From Butyrivibrio sp. AC2005 (GTDB taxonomy: Bacteria > Bacillota > Clostridia > Lachnospirales > Lachnospiraceae), in NCBI RefSeq assembly GCF_000424145.1, contig NZ_KE384139.1, positions 57,298 through 119,152 on the forward strand: DNA of 61,855 bases, given 5' to 3'. A program made the position numbers and the translations under genes. Of this stretch, positions 24,522-33,297 are shown piece after piece (position 1 is the stretch's first letter; each line of letters begins with the position of its first letter). A model generated the notes under the pieces. It was given only the letters and a program-made list of their open reading frames with translations. It did no database searches and was not told the DNA's origin.

Positions 24522-25913
24522 TTACATGATTACTTTGTCTCGCATTCTTCCGATGGCATCCATGGCGAGCTTACTTCTCTCGCACTCCTCTGCTACAAGT
24601 GATATCTGCCAGCAGAGTTCTGAGCCTTTCATGTGCTCGGAGGCATAAGAGAGTCCGTTGGTTCTCTCATCCAGGAAGGGACGGTCAATCTGGTTGGGAT
24701 CACCAAGAAGAATTATTTTGGTGTCCTTACCTGCTCTGGTAATGATTCCCTTAGCCTGAGCAGGGGTCATATTCTGTGCTTCATCGATTATCAGATAGGT
24801 CTTCAGAATGGAACGGCCTCTGATAAAGTTCAGCGCTTCAGCCTGGACAATTCCTCTCTCGAAAATTTCATCAGTCTTATCCTGAAGCTCCTTTTCATCT
24901 GCGTATCGCTCTTCCTCACTGGAATCAATGAGCTGCTCTAAGTTATCAATTATAGGTCTCATAAGAGGTCCTATCTTTTCCTGCTCATCTCCGGGGAGGA
25001 ATCCTATATCATCGTCAAACTGGGAATTAGGCCTGCAGACAAGTATTCGTCTGTACTCACCGGTCGGGCGATTTATCATTTTCTCAAGTCCTACTGCAAG
25101 TGAATAAAAGGTTTTTGCAGTTCCGGCCATTCCCTTAACTATTACAAGCGGGGCCTTATCAGCAGGCTGCATCAGAGCTTCCTGAAGGAAATACTGTCCT
25201 GCATTTCTGGGAGTCACCCCATAAGGCTGAGCCTTTTCAAATTCAAGCTTCTTAATTATTCCGTGGTCAACCCTGCCCATCTGTGTCTTGTTCATGGACT
25301 GATCTCCCTGAAGTATTACAAACTGGTTCTCATAAAGCTCCGGCTTAATCTTCTCTCCGTTCTCATCGCAGATATACACTGCGTCTACCGGAACTCCCTT
25401 TCTTCTAAACTCCTTAAAAATCTCCTCCGGTGCATATACTCTGATACGTCCGGAATACTGTTCACCATGTGATACTACCTGTTCAGTTGTAAAATCCTGA
25501 GCCTTTATTCCAAGGAGCTGAGCCTTAATTCGCATCAGAATATCCTTTGTTACAAGGATTACCTGCTCCTTACTGGTATCTGCAAGCCCTTTACATACTC
25601 TCAGGATACGGTTGTCAGATTTATATTCCAACATATCCTGCGGCAGTTCGACGTCCTTAAAATTCTTCTCAACTCTTAAGGTAGCGCCGTCCTGTAATTC
25701 TACTCCCTTGGTCAGATCTCCCTTCTCCCGCAGCTCTTCAAGCAGGCGGATAACTTCTCGGACCTTGGCACCGCGTTCACCTTCGTCGCGCTTGTGCGAA
25801 TCCAATTCTTCAAGTACCACCAGAGGCAGAACGACATCATTATCGTCGAAACACCTGAGCGCGTGTGGCGCCTGAATGAGGACATTAGTGTCTAGTACGT
25901 AGATTTTTTTCAT
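24522..25913 (-). CDS. PIN domain plus PhoH-type ATPase
   Basis: Protein of 463 residues. The N-terminal PIN nuclease-like domain (about 1-135) has acidic residues in VLDTNVLI, LEELDSHK and the later DTSKEQVILVTKD region. The C-terminal PhoH domain (about 225-440) carries the P-loop-like GMAGTAKT, Walker B YLIIDEAQN and the sensor segment ILLGDPNQIDRP. The glycine usually before the P-loop lysine is alanine here. PhoH2-like proteins can act as RNA helicase/RNase in other bacteria; that activity is inferred from family. I chose the ATG at 25913 because GGGGGGA is well spaced before it. Confidence 0.9.
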   Translation of the reverse strand: MKKIYVLDTNVLIQAPHALRCFDDNDVVLPLVVLEELDSHKRDEGERGAKVREVIRLLEELREKGDLTKGVELQDGATLRVEKNFKDVELPQDMLEYKSDNRILRVCKGLADTSKEQVILVTKDILMRIKAQLLGIKAQDFTTEQVVSHGEQYSGRIRVYAPEEIFKEFRRKGVPVDAVYICDENGEKIKPELYENQFVILQGDQSMNKTQMGRVDHGIIKKLEFEKAQPYGVTPRNAGQYFLQEALMQPADKAPLVIVKGMAGTAKTFYSLAVGLEKMINRPTGEYRRILVCRPNSQFDDDIGFLPGDEQEKIGPLMRPIIDNLEQLIDSSEEERYADEKELQDKTDEIFERGIVQAEALNFIRGRSILKTYLIIDEAQNMTPAQAKGIITRAGKDTKIILLGDPNQIDRPFLDERTNGLSYASEHMKGSELCWQISLVAEECERSKLAMDAIGRMRDKVIM

Positions 25914-26035
25914 GCACATCCCCCCGTGTATGTAGTTTAGACGAGTGCTGTATTGCCTTTTTGTCTATGTGTCAATTATACCATATTTTGTGTTTTTGAA
26001 ACATCAAAATTACAAGTAATTGTGGTATGTACCCT

Positions 26036-26065
26036 TTGAAAAAATCATTATTTTTATGGTATAAT
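26036..26065 (+). promoter_or_regulatory. Promoter of the soluble chemoreceptor-like gene
   Basis: TTGAAA at 26036-26041 and TATAAT at 26060-26065, spacer 18. It lies inside the longest open frame, showing that the ATG at 26027 is not the real start. Confidence 0.65.
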
Positions 26066-26134
26066 TTTTATATCTATGAAGACATCTTTTCTTTATGGAT
26101 TTACAAAATTCTTTTTGGGGGAGGCGCAAATATC

Positions 26135-27403
26135 TTGGCACTTTTTGGCAGGAATAATGAAGATGAATATCAGAATAATTACTTGCCATTGGAAGAGTTT
26201 GCACCTACCATCAGCAGGCAGGAGGTCGTTAAGCGCAAAAAGCTTTCCGAACTCATATCCCCCATTCGCGACATTCCCACAGCTTTAAAAGGGCGAAGAG
26301 ATCAGATTGAAGGTGATCTTAATTCATTTTCTTCCGAACAGGACGAAAGCTTTTCAGAGCTCTCATCGGATATTACCGATATAACGAGCGCTTTTGAAGG
26401 GCATATTGATGATGTAAAAACCTTAAATGAGACCATGGAGAAAATTCGCGAAGCTCTCTCTTCCATTAAAGATACAACAGATAACCTCCCGGAGCTTCCG
26501 GACAAATCAGGCCTTGAGGATGGTCCTGAGATTCCTCAGATTAATCTGCCCAAACTCTCTGAAGAATATATGCCTGATCCGGGACTGGTTTCACAGATAA
26601 GAAGCTACTCTTCTTTTTCACATATTTTAAAAAAATCAGTTGAATACACACTTTCATCTCTTGAGCAATATCACAAACAGGTGCAGAGTCTTTCCGAAAA
26701 GAAGGATAAACTTGAAGCCCTGGCTTCAGAAGCTGATCTTCTGGCTATACATACTACTATAGAAGCCACACATATGAATGAAGAGAGCCGGGAGTTTTCC
26801 ACTAAGGTAGCTGCTCAGGTCGGTGATCTTTCCCGTAAGATACATGATATATCTGCCGCACTGGATGCAGAACTTATTGCACTTGAGAATGGCTTTAAGA
26901 CTGTGCGCTCTTCAGTGCATACCATTCAATCAGCCCACAGAGATACGACAAGATATGCTGATATGTACTCCGCAGCAAGTAATGAATATTACAGGCAGAG
27001 CACCAATTACGTAAACATTCTTATTCAGAGTCTGTCTACATTAAATCAGGATTTCAGGAAAACCATGGAAAAACGGAATGCCATACAGGAAGACTATCTG
27101 AAGGCTCTCGAGGTTTTTCGTTCAGATATTATGTCCTCTGCCCGTGAGATTATGTATAAGGGCCAAAGAATAGGAAGCGTATTGGACGGCTGCATACGCG
27201 GCTCTGCTTCTCTTTCCGAAGAAATGACCGAAACTCTCGAATGTATCAGTCAGCTTCAGGATTCTCTTGCTGCTGTACAAAAAACAGATGCCATAAGAAA
27301 ATCGAAGTATTCTTCTGCTCTTCTTAAGGCATTTGATCAGGATATCGTATGGCTTAGAAAAAAAATTGAAGGCGTTATCGAGGCCGCTGAAGAAGAGGGG
27401 TAA
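26135..27403 (+). CDS. Soluble methyl-accepting-chemotaxis-like protein with degenerate signalling tip
   Basis: Cytoplasmic, almost wholly helical protein of 422 residues with no transmembrane segment. Long coiled coils at about 45-110 and 150-400 surround a segment ADLLAIHTTIEATHMNEESR (about 200-220). This resembles the chemoreceptor tip (NLLALNASIEAARAGE...GFAVVA) but has lost many tip residues. An acidic Pro-rich hinge (NLPELPDKSG, DGPEIPQINLP) separates the coils. I chose TTG at 26135 because GGGGGAGG precedes it and the promoter excludes the upstream ATG. It might link to chemoreceptor arrays or act as an unrelated coiled-coil scaffold. Confidence 0.7.
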   Translation: MALFGRNNEDEYQNNYLPLEEFAPTISRQEVVKRKKLSELISPIRDIPTALKGRRDQIEGDLNSFSSEQDESFSELSSDITDITSAFEGHIDDVKTLNETMEKIREALSSIKDTTDNLPELPDKSGLEDGPEIPQINLPKLSEEYMPDPGLVSQIRSYSSFSHILKKSVEYTLSSLEQYHKQVQSLSEKKDKLEALASEADLLAIHTTIEATHMNEESREFSTKVAAQVGDLSRKIHDISAALDAELIALENGFKTVRSSVHTIQSAHRDTTRYADMYSAASNEYYRQSTNYVNILIQSLSTLNQDFRKTMEKRNAIQEDYLKALEVFRSDIMSSAREIMYKGQRIGSVLDGCIRGSASLSEEMTETLECISQLQDSLAAVQKTDAIRKSKYSSALLKAFDQDIVWLRKKIEGVIEAAEEEG

Positions 27404-27408
27404 AAATA

Positions 27409-27450
27409 GAAGAGCCGATGCTATGCTAAGCATTGCACCGGTCTCTTTCT
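27409..27450 (+). terminator. Terminator of the soluble chemoreceptor-like gene
   Basis: GAGCCGATGC pairs with GCACCGGTCTC across an inner ATGC/GCAT stem, followed by TTTCT. It begins a few bases after the stop codon. Confidence 0.65.
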
Positions 27451-27528
27451 CCCTCATAGAATATAAACCGCAGAACGATTTATAAAGTGTATACTCTTTT
27501 CGCCGAACTTTTATTATATATAGATTTT

Positions 27529-27566
27529 ATCACACTTTCTGAGAAACTCAATAATAAAAGTGTGAT
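27529..27566. terminator. Terminator between convergent genes
   Basis: Perfect 10-base stem ATCACACTTT / AAAGTGTGAT with an 18-base loop, flanked by T runs. It ends the minus-strand 27596 gene and can act on either strand. Confidence 0.7.
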
Positions 27567-27595
27567 TTTTCGTATTTTTTATATCTTTTTTATAA

Positions 27596-28324
27596 TTAGA
27601 ACCTTATATATCTTGGTCTTCCTGAGCTGACTACATAATCCTCAGCAAAAATATAGGCCACAAGTTTTCCCTTATAATAAAACTCACATCTGTTGCCCTT
27701 AAATTCATCCATTACAAGAGTAATGGAATCAATTCTGATGCACTCTTCCGTCTCTGCATACCAGAGGCCTTGTACATTCTGTGCATAAGTGATTACAAAA
27801 TCCTTAAGTTCACAGTAGTGGAATCTGTCATAAGTAATCAGCATTCTTGACTGCCGGCATTCATCCTTTCCTGCCTTGGGAATCCTGGCTCCTACTATCT
27901 TTATCCTTCCGCTTTTCATATGTCTGAAGGAAATCATAAGGTCATGTCCCTCTTCAAGTGCCTGATAAAGCACAAAGGGATGCGTACTGCAATAGAGCTT
28001 CTCGCTGCCATAGCCGAGTTTTCTCCGTAGCTGTGTCAGGACAAGCCTTATTTTCGCAAGGAAAGCCTCGTCATCATTATTCCTCTTCACCTGGAGCCTT
28101 AACATGACTGCATATTCAGCCTGAAGATAATAAAAATAAGCCTGCGAAATATCAACAGGTCCGCCAATTCCCTTGCGGTACATATCACCCATATCATAGG
28201 CAAGCTCTGCAAACTTACATCTATAATGACCTTTTCCTTCACTTATGAATTTCTTAAGTTCATATCGGTACTGACTGCGCAGGGCGCGTCTCATACCGAC
28301 TCTGCTTTCATCTCTTTCTTTCAT
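27596..28324 (-). CDS. Hypothetical protein with one Sel1-like repeat
   Basis: Cytoplasmic protein of 242 residues, family not recognised. A Sel1/TPR-like repeat is visible at about 42-75 (AYDMGDMYRKGIGGPVDISQ followed by AYFYYLQAEYA). The remainder is mixed alpha/beta with many aromatic and basic residues and a C-terminal beta-rich part (NRCEFYYKGKLVAYIFAED). No strong ribosome-binding site precedes the ATG, and an in-frame ATG at residue 11 is an alternative. It is divergent from the CPBP protease gene. Confidence 0.7.
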   Translation of the reverse strand: MKERDESRVGMRRALRSQYRYELKKFISEGKGHYRCKFAELAYDMGDMYRKGIGGPVDISQAYFYYLQAEYAVMLRLQVKRNNDDEAFLAKIRLVLTQLRRKLGYGSEKLYCSTHPFVLYQALEEGHDLMISFRHMKSGRIKIVGARIPKAGKDECRQSRMLITYDRFHYCELKDFVITYAQNVQGLWYAETEECIRIDSITLVMDEFKGNRCEFYYKGKLVAYIFAEDYVVSSGRPRYIRF

Positions 28325-28454
28325 ATTCCATATAATACCATAGTTGTCTTTCCTTTACACGCACGACTTTATTTCGTATACTTCTATAATGGACAGTAAA
28401 TTTTTCCATATATTTAGTGATTTCTATCTTTTTTCATAAAGGAGTAATTATTTA

Positions 28455-29504
28455 ATGTCAATAAAAAAGAAATATTCACATCTTGGTCTTTCTATTGTTT
28501 TTTATCTTGTAGTTTCAAATATTCTTGCAGCTATAGCAATCGGAATTGCTTCATCAGTCTACACTTTTAAATATTTATTTGCACTTATGCAGTCAGGTGA
28601 GATTGCTGACGCGTCTACAATGGATCCCAGACTTGTATCCGAAATTGCCAGCAAGTTTAGCACGGAGAATGCAGCACTTGTCAATCTTCTCTCCATGGGA
28701 ATCAGTTATTTCATTGTAATTCCGCTTACAATACTTATTCTGAATTCCAAAAAATATAAGGACATTCCTATAAAAGGAGCTTTCAAGTTCTCAACTCCTT
28801 ATGAGGACTCCATGAAAAAAACACTTTCTCCCGGGGAATTTTTCAATTTCCTGATGTTCATGTTCCCCATGGGTATTATAGGATCTGCCATCGGTAGCAC
28901 ACTTGCTTATATCATTACTGCAATCACCGGAAACAACATGAGTGATCTGCTGACTTCAATGCTCTCCAATATGTCACTTCCTGCAGTACTTTTACTAAGC
29001 GTTATTCTGGCACCTATATTCGAGGAAATATTGTTCAGATATGCTGTTATAGGATATGCAAGAAGGTTTGGTGAATGGAATGCTATTATCATTTCAGCTC
29101 TAATATTTGGTCTCATTCACACAAATATATTCCAGTTCTTCTACGCTTTCCTGCTTGGAATAATTCTTGGCTATGTTTACGTATATACAAGGCGCCTTAT
29201 TTATACGATTATCATGCATGTAACCTTCAACTTCTTTGGCGCATTTGTACCGATGCTTATTGATCCTACACTTTCAGGAAAAGCAACGCCTGTAATGATC
29301 GCCTATACAGCATTCCAGTATCTTTTAGCTGTTGTCGGACTGATTCTTCTTATTCTGTTTGTTAAAAAGGGAAATCTTCTTGAGACTACGCCAAATGCTC
29401 CTATTCCGGGAAAATTCAGCAAGGATTCGATTCTGAATTTTGGTATGATAGCACTTATTATTGTGTGCATCGGACTTACCGTATTTATCGCGATGTCTAT
29501 GTAA
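28455..29504 (+). CDS. CPBP family intramembrane metalloprotease
   Basis: Membrane protein of 349 residues with about eight hydrophobic helices. The CPBP/Abi motifs are clear: APIFEEILFRY (paired glutamates and Arg), FGLIHTNIFQF (His) and MHVTFNFFG (His, Asn). These are the metal and catalytic residues of the Rce1/CAAX-protease-like family. AAAGGAG is well placed before the ATG. It is a single gene followed by a strong terminator. In Gram-positive bacteria such proteins often serve in bacteriocin self-immunity or peptide processing; the substrate here is unknown. Confidence 0.92.
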   Translation: MSIKKKYSHLGLSIVFYLVVSNILAAIAIGIASSVYTFKYLFALMQSGEIADASTMDPRLVSEIASKFSTENAALVNLLSMGISYFIVIPLTILILNSKKYKDIPIKGAFKFSTPYEDSMKKTLSPGEFFNFLMFMFPMGIIGSAIGSTLAYIITAITGNNMSDLLTSMLSNMSLPAVLLLSVILAPIFEEILFRYAVIGYARRFGEWNAIIISALIFGLIHTNIFQFFYAFLLGIILGYVYVYTRRLIYTIIMHVTFNFFGAFVPMLIDPTLSGKATPVMIAYTAFQYLLAVVGLILLILFVKKGNLLETTPNAPIPGKFSKDSILNFGMIALIIVCIGLTVFIAMSM

Positions 29505-29511
29505 TTCAAAA

Positions 29512-29541
29512 GCCCGCCGGAATAATCCCGGCGGGCGTATT
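29512..29541. terminator. Strong terminator between convergent genes
   Basis: GCCCGCCGG / CCGGCGGGC (short A/T loop) followed by TATTTT. It serves the CPBP gene and possibly the convergent 29554 gene. Confidence 0.85.
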
Positions 29542-29553
29542 TTATGCATAACC

Positions 29554-29805
29554 TTACAGCATCTCTACAGGTTCTTGCGAAAAATCTGCAAAACCATTTT
29601 TATATAAGTCCTGAACAAATTCTACTGCTCTCTGTCCGGAGTCCTCGATCGAAACGTTCTGGCTGTAAATGTACTCTACCTTATTTCCATTTGCCATAAT
29701 GAAGTTGACCTGCGTTCCGATAATCTGTCCGTCACCGACATCCATTCCTACAACCTCAACATCGGTAACCTCACGAACACGTCCAGCTGCAAATAATACT
29801 CTCAT
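29554..29805 (-). CDS. Hypothetical small protein encoded after a chemoreceptor
   Basis: Protein of 83 residues, acidic and soluble, not recognised. Predicted beta strands (VREVTDVEVVGMDVG, TQVNFIMANGNKVEYIYSQN) are followed by a helix (AVEFVQDLYKNGFADF). AAAAAGGAGG stands 8 bases before the ATG, so it is certainly translated. It begins 34 bases after the chemoreceptor stop codon on the same strand and is probably cotranscribed. A role in chemotaxis signalling is only suggested by position. Confidence 0.75.
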   Translation of the reverse strand: MRVLFAAGRVREVTDVEVVGMDVGDGQIIGTQVNFIMANGNKVEYIYSQNVSIEDSGQRAVEFVQDLYKNGFADFSQEPVEML

Positions 29806-29839
29806 ATTATAAACCTCCTTTTTTCACTCCATATTATAA

Positions 29840-31321
29840 TCAGTCATCGGAATCATCCGAATCAAAATTGATTTCCTTAAGCCTCTGTGCCTGCTTGTAG
29901 ATTCCATCAAGAGACGCTTTAAAACGTTCAAATTTATCAACGGCATCCTGAGCATTCTTAAGTCCGTCATTTGACAATGCTGCAACCTCTTCACTCGTAG
30001 CTGACAAATTGGAGATATTGTCGTTAATCTCATTAGTGGAGTTATTGATCATTTCCATACTGTTTCCAATCTCGTCAATTTTCTCCATGAGGTTCTCAAC
30101 ATTGCTGTTTATCGTCTCAAACGCAGTAGCTGTATCGCGAATAACCTGATTCTGGAGCTCAACGGATTCAACAGTATTATCGATACTCTCCATAGCCTTG
30201 TTGGCATCCTCTGTGAGTTCGCCGATAATCTTGGTAATCTCATTTGAAGCGTTGTTGGTCTGTTCAGACAGTTGTCTGATATCCTCAGCAACTACCGCAA
30301 AGCCTTTTCCTGCCTCACCGGCTCTTGCTGCCTCAATTGAAGCATTCAGAGCAAGAAGGTTTGTCTGCTTTGAAATCGCCATAATGGATCCCAAAATCTT
30401 CTGTACTTCTTCAACCTTGTTCAGAACTGCCTTGGTTGATTCAGCGGTTATCTGGCTGGCTGAACGTACACCTCTGGCTTTGTCTCTAAGAACCTCTATT
30501 GTCTTTGAAACCTCCTGAACGGTTTCCTTTGTACTCTCGGAAGCTTCTATCATGTGTTGACGCTGAGTATCCGCAACCTGTGTCTGCTCCTTGATTTCGG
30601 CAACCTTCTGTGCTTCATCGGTTACCGCATTGGCAGTACTTTCTGTTGATCCCGCTATATCCTTCATCCCGTTGCTTGTGTTTTCAATTATGCTTTCAAG
30701 TTCATCTATGCTGCCCTGTGCCTGATCGAAATGCTTGGAGATACTGCGGGCAATTTTACCCATATCATGACTTGCAGCCTCCTGCACCTGATTATGTTCC
30801 TCAATTGTAGCAAAATGCTCCTGATTAAAGGTATCCAGAAGGTTTTGTGCAAAATATGATGCCATAATAAGAAGTATTGTAGCGATTCCGGAAAGAATTA
30901 TTTCAGTCGTGCTTCTTTCACCATTAGCCATTACACGTATAGCACATATTATATACATCAAGAGGATAACTGTACTTCCACCGAATATAATGCGCTTATT
31001 CATATAAATAATGGAACAAACAAGAATCGGAAGTCCGAACATAACATAGAATAACTGTTTTTCAACCAGCATTACGATTATGAATGTAACCGTCGCTCCA
31101 ACCATTATCAGGACCGATCCGAGCTTTTCCTCCTTGAATCTTGTCACACCCGCGCTCATTACGGCCACACTGATAAGCACCGCTACAAGCTCAAGGATTC
31201 TGCCACCGGAAAAGCCGAGGGTAACTCCCTCAATAAGAAAGGCGAGCGCACAGGTTGCCACAATAATAAGGCATACTGCATACGCTCGCTGGTTAGCACG
31301 AGAGAATTGATATTTATCCAT
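29840..31321 (-). CDS. Methyl-accepting chemotaxis protein with multi-pass N-terminal membrane domain
   Basis: Chemoreceptor of 493 residues. The first 165 residues form about six closely spaced transmembrane helices and no extracellular ligand domain, so it probably senses something within or across the membrane. The signalling domain (about 200-490) is canonical, with the tip QTNLLALNASIEAARAGEAG and GFAVVAEDIRQLSEQT. No C-terminal CheR-binding pentapeptide is seen; the chain ends DSDDSDD. AGGAGGA precedes the ATG. The small gene 29554-29805 follows. Confidence 0.93.
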   Translation of the reverse strand: MDKYQFSRANQRAYAVCLIIVATCALAFLIEGVTLGFSGGRILELVAVLISVAVMSAGVTRFKEEKLGSVLIMVGATVTFIIVMLVEKQLFYVMFGLPILVCSIIYMNKRIIFGGSTVILLMYIICAIRVMANGERSTTEIILSGIATILLIMASYFAQNLLDTFNQEHFATIEEHNQVQEAASHDMGKIARSISKHFDQAQGSIDELESIIENTSNGMKDIAGSTESTANAVTDEAQKVAEIKEQTQVADTQRQHMIEASESTKETVQEVSKTIEVLRDKARGVRSASQITAESTKAVLNKVEEVQKILGSIMAISKQTNLLALNASIEAARAGEAGKGFAVVAEDIRQLSEQTNNASNEITKIIGELTEDANKAMESIDNTVESVELQNQVIRDTATAFETINSNVENLMEKIDEIGNSMEMINNSTNEINDNISNLSATSEEVAALSNDGLKNAQDAVDKFERFKASLDGIYKQAQRLKEINFDSDDSDD

Positions 31322-31486
31322 AATGTCCTCCTGAATAAGAAACGTGACAATAGTTTCAATACATTTTCACATATTCTATTTTATCAGAATGGACGAAATT
31401 CAGTTCTTAATTTTTACTAAATAAAGATTTCTGCTCTTTAGAATTAGTTAATAATTTATCGTTGTTTTTATAATTATTCAGTTCAA

Positions 31487-32104
31487 TCATTGTCTGTCAA
31501 AATAATTCCTGCCACTGCATATAAAATAGGTTCGGATGTAGCCATCGGTTGAGACAAATGCTATTTCATTAGTTTTCTCAAGGTAGTAGACGTCATCACC
31601 GTCTTCTGCTTCATTTTTATGAAGTGCCTCAGGGTTATTTATCAATGCATTTGCAGCGTCAAGGTAATCCTGCTCCGAGGCAAAACCCATCTCATGGCCA
31701 TGCTTCTCGAAGTGACTGCTAAGCTTTTGTTTGTTTCTAAAGCTATAAGTTTTAAGTGCTACAGTTTCCTCATTTTCAAGGGCGTCAGCATTTTCTTTTG
31801 TTTCCTCTTCAATGGAGTTAACATTTTCTTTTGTTTCCTCTTCCTGCGCAGCCTTCTCCTTTTCCTCAATTGCAGAAATGGCTGCTTCAGCAGCGGCAGT
31901 GGTATCATCATCAGAGTTTTTGATGATCTGAGCTGCATTCTGAACTGTTTCGTGGGATATCGCGCTGTCTGAAGATGAACTATTGTCCGAAGAGCTCGTC
32001 TCAAAGGCTCGGAACTGGGGATATGCTATAAGATATAGTGCACATAGGAAAATGAGTGTAAGCATTCCCATGTAGTAGGATTTGTTTTTCTTATGTCTTC
32101 TCAT
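31487..32104 (-). CDS. Membrane-anchored protein with toxin-like C-terminal domain
   Basis: Protein of 205 residues. A basic N-terminus and one transmembrane helix (about 10-30) lead to a Ser/Asp/Ala/Glu-rich, repetitive spacer (ENVNSIEEETKENADALE). The C-terminal domain of about 85 residues has LSSHFEKHGHEMGFASEQDY, NEIAFVSTDGYIRTYF. The HGxEMG...RTYF pattern resembles small nuclease-like domains (BECR-type) found at the ends of polymorphic toxins and in phage proteins; this is recall, not a search. I chose the ATG at 32104. GATGAGGG, the end of a dispersed repeat, supplies its ribosome-binding site. The spacer length suits a domain held outside the membrane. Confidence 0.65.
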   Translation of the reverse strand: MRRHKKNKSYYMGMLTLIFLCALYLIAYPQFRAFETSSSDNSSSSDSAISHETVQNAAQIIKNSDDDTTAAAEAAISAIEEKEKAAQEEETKENVNSIEEETKENADALENEETVALKTYSFRNKQKLSSHFEKHGHEMGFASEQDYLDAANALINNPEALHKNEAEDGDDVYYLEKTNEIAFVSTDGYIRTYFICSGRNYFDRQ

Positions 32105-32109
32105 GTTAG

Positions 32110-32207
32110 CCCTCATCCGTCAGCTTCGCTGACACCTTCTCCGCTCCGCTTCGGTCCGCGCATAGCCATCGTCCCCCGGACGATGTGCGCCCCCAGAGGG
32201 GGAAGGC
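32110..32207 (-). repeat. Dispersed palindromic element, long form (copy 3)
   Basis: The copy holds the outer CCTTCCCC/GGGG(G) part, an inserted stem-loop GCGCACATCGTCC-GGGG-GACGATGGCTATGCGC (minus strand), the string CGGACCGAAGCGGAGCGGAG, then GTCAGC-GAA-GCTGAC and GGATGAGGG. The end serves as ribosome-binding site for the 32104 gene. Confidence 0.85.
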
Positions 32208-32237
32208 ATATATCATTTTTCTCTACACAAATAAAAA

Positions 32238-33296
32238 TCATTTGTAAACAAATTCTCTCTGAATCCAGAAGCTAAGCAGGAATAAAACGCAGTCAACGGG
32301 TATTTTTACAAAGAGCTCGGGTGAACTGCTGAAATAGCCATGAATATAGGTAACACCATAGCCACTAAGGAGCATAATAATCACAGCCAAAACAGCATAT
32401 TTTACTGCGGAAAAAAGCCTGCTGCCACTTCCATTAAATACCACTTTATAGTTAATTGTAAAGTTGTAGGCAGCAGATATCACTCTCGCCAATATGGTTG
32501 AGAGCATAATATAGCCTACAGGAAGCCCCTGTGCATATTTGAAAATCCTGCAAAACAAAGCAAACATCAACATATCTACCAGACTTGATGAGAGCGATGA
32601 TATTATAAATTTCCCAAACATTGCATAGATTCTGATAGAATCCTTTATTGGATGAAAATGGCTGGATTTATTCTCTTCAATATAGATTGTCTGAATATCA
32701 ACCTCTCTTATGGAGATTCCCTGTGTCTTAGTGGCAAGAAGCATATTGGTTTCAAATTCAAACCTCTCGCCCTTTTCATTCAGAAGATATTTCATGAATT
32801 CCGCAGGTATTGCTCTTAATCCTGTCTGAGTATCTGTTACACTGACACCTGCCAGTGACCCCATTACTCTGCTGGTTGTCTTATTTCCAAAAACAGACCT
32901 GGCGGGTATTCCGCTCTCGTCAAAATTCCTGCACCCCATGATAAGTGAATCAGGATATTCCAGGAGATCCGCCTTTACGCGTTTTATATCGGTAGCGGTA
33001 TGCTGTCCGTCTGAGTCGGCGGTTATGACGCCAACAAGCTCCGGATATTCTACCAGGCAGTAGTTAAAGGCATTCTTAAGTGCACGCCCTTTTCCCATAT
33101 TCACGGCATGTCTTAAGACCACTGCGCCATAGTTCTCCCTGGCTGCCCTGAAAATGTCTCCAAAAGTATTCTCGTCCGAACCGTCGTCAACGATTATCAC
33201 CGGGGACAGCTCAGCATTCTGAAGGTCATCAAGAAGATTTATTAATTTTTCGTCCGGCTCGTAGGCCGGGATTATTATAGGTACTTTATTTAGCAT
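32238..33296 (-). CDS. Bifunctional GT2 glycosyltransferase / GtrA-like membrane protein
   Basis: Protein of 352 residues joining two known families. Residues 1-220 are a family 2 glycosyltransferase of the polyprenyl-phosphate sugar type, with IIPAYEPDEKL, VDDGSD, MGKGRALKNAF and the metal-binding motif ADSDGQH. Residues about 225-352 are a GtrA domain with four helices. Such proteins transfer a sugar to lipid carrier and move it across the membrane for surface polymer modification. It starts one base after the stop codon of the 33298 membrane protein and has no clear ribosome-binding site, so translation is probably coupled. Confidence 0.9.
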   Translation of the reverse strand: MLNKVPIIIPAYEPDEKLINLLDDLQNAELSPVIIVDDGSDENTFGDIFRAARENYGAVVLRHAVNMGKGRALKNAFNYCLVEYPELVGVITADSDGQHTATDIKRVKADLLEYPDSLIMGCRNFDESGIPARSVFGNKTTSRVMGSLAGVSVTDTQTGLRAIPAEFMKYLLNEKGERFEFETNMLLATKTQGISIREVDIQTIYIEENKSSHFHPIKDSIRIYAMFGKFIISSLSSSLVDMLMFALFCRIFKYAQGLPVGYIMLSTILARVISAAYNFTINYKVVFNGSGSRLFSAVKYAVLAVIIMLLSGYGVTYIHGYFSSSPELFVKIPVDCVLFLLSFWIQREFVYK

Positions 33297-33297
33297 G

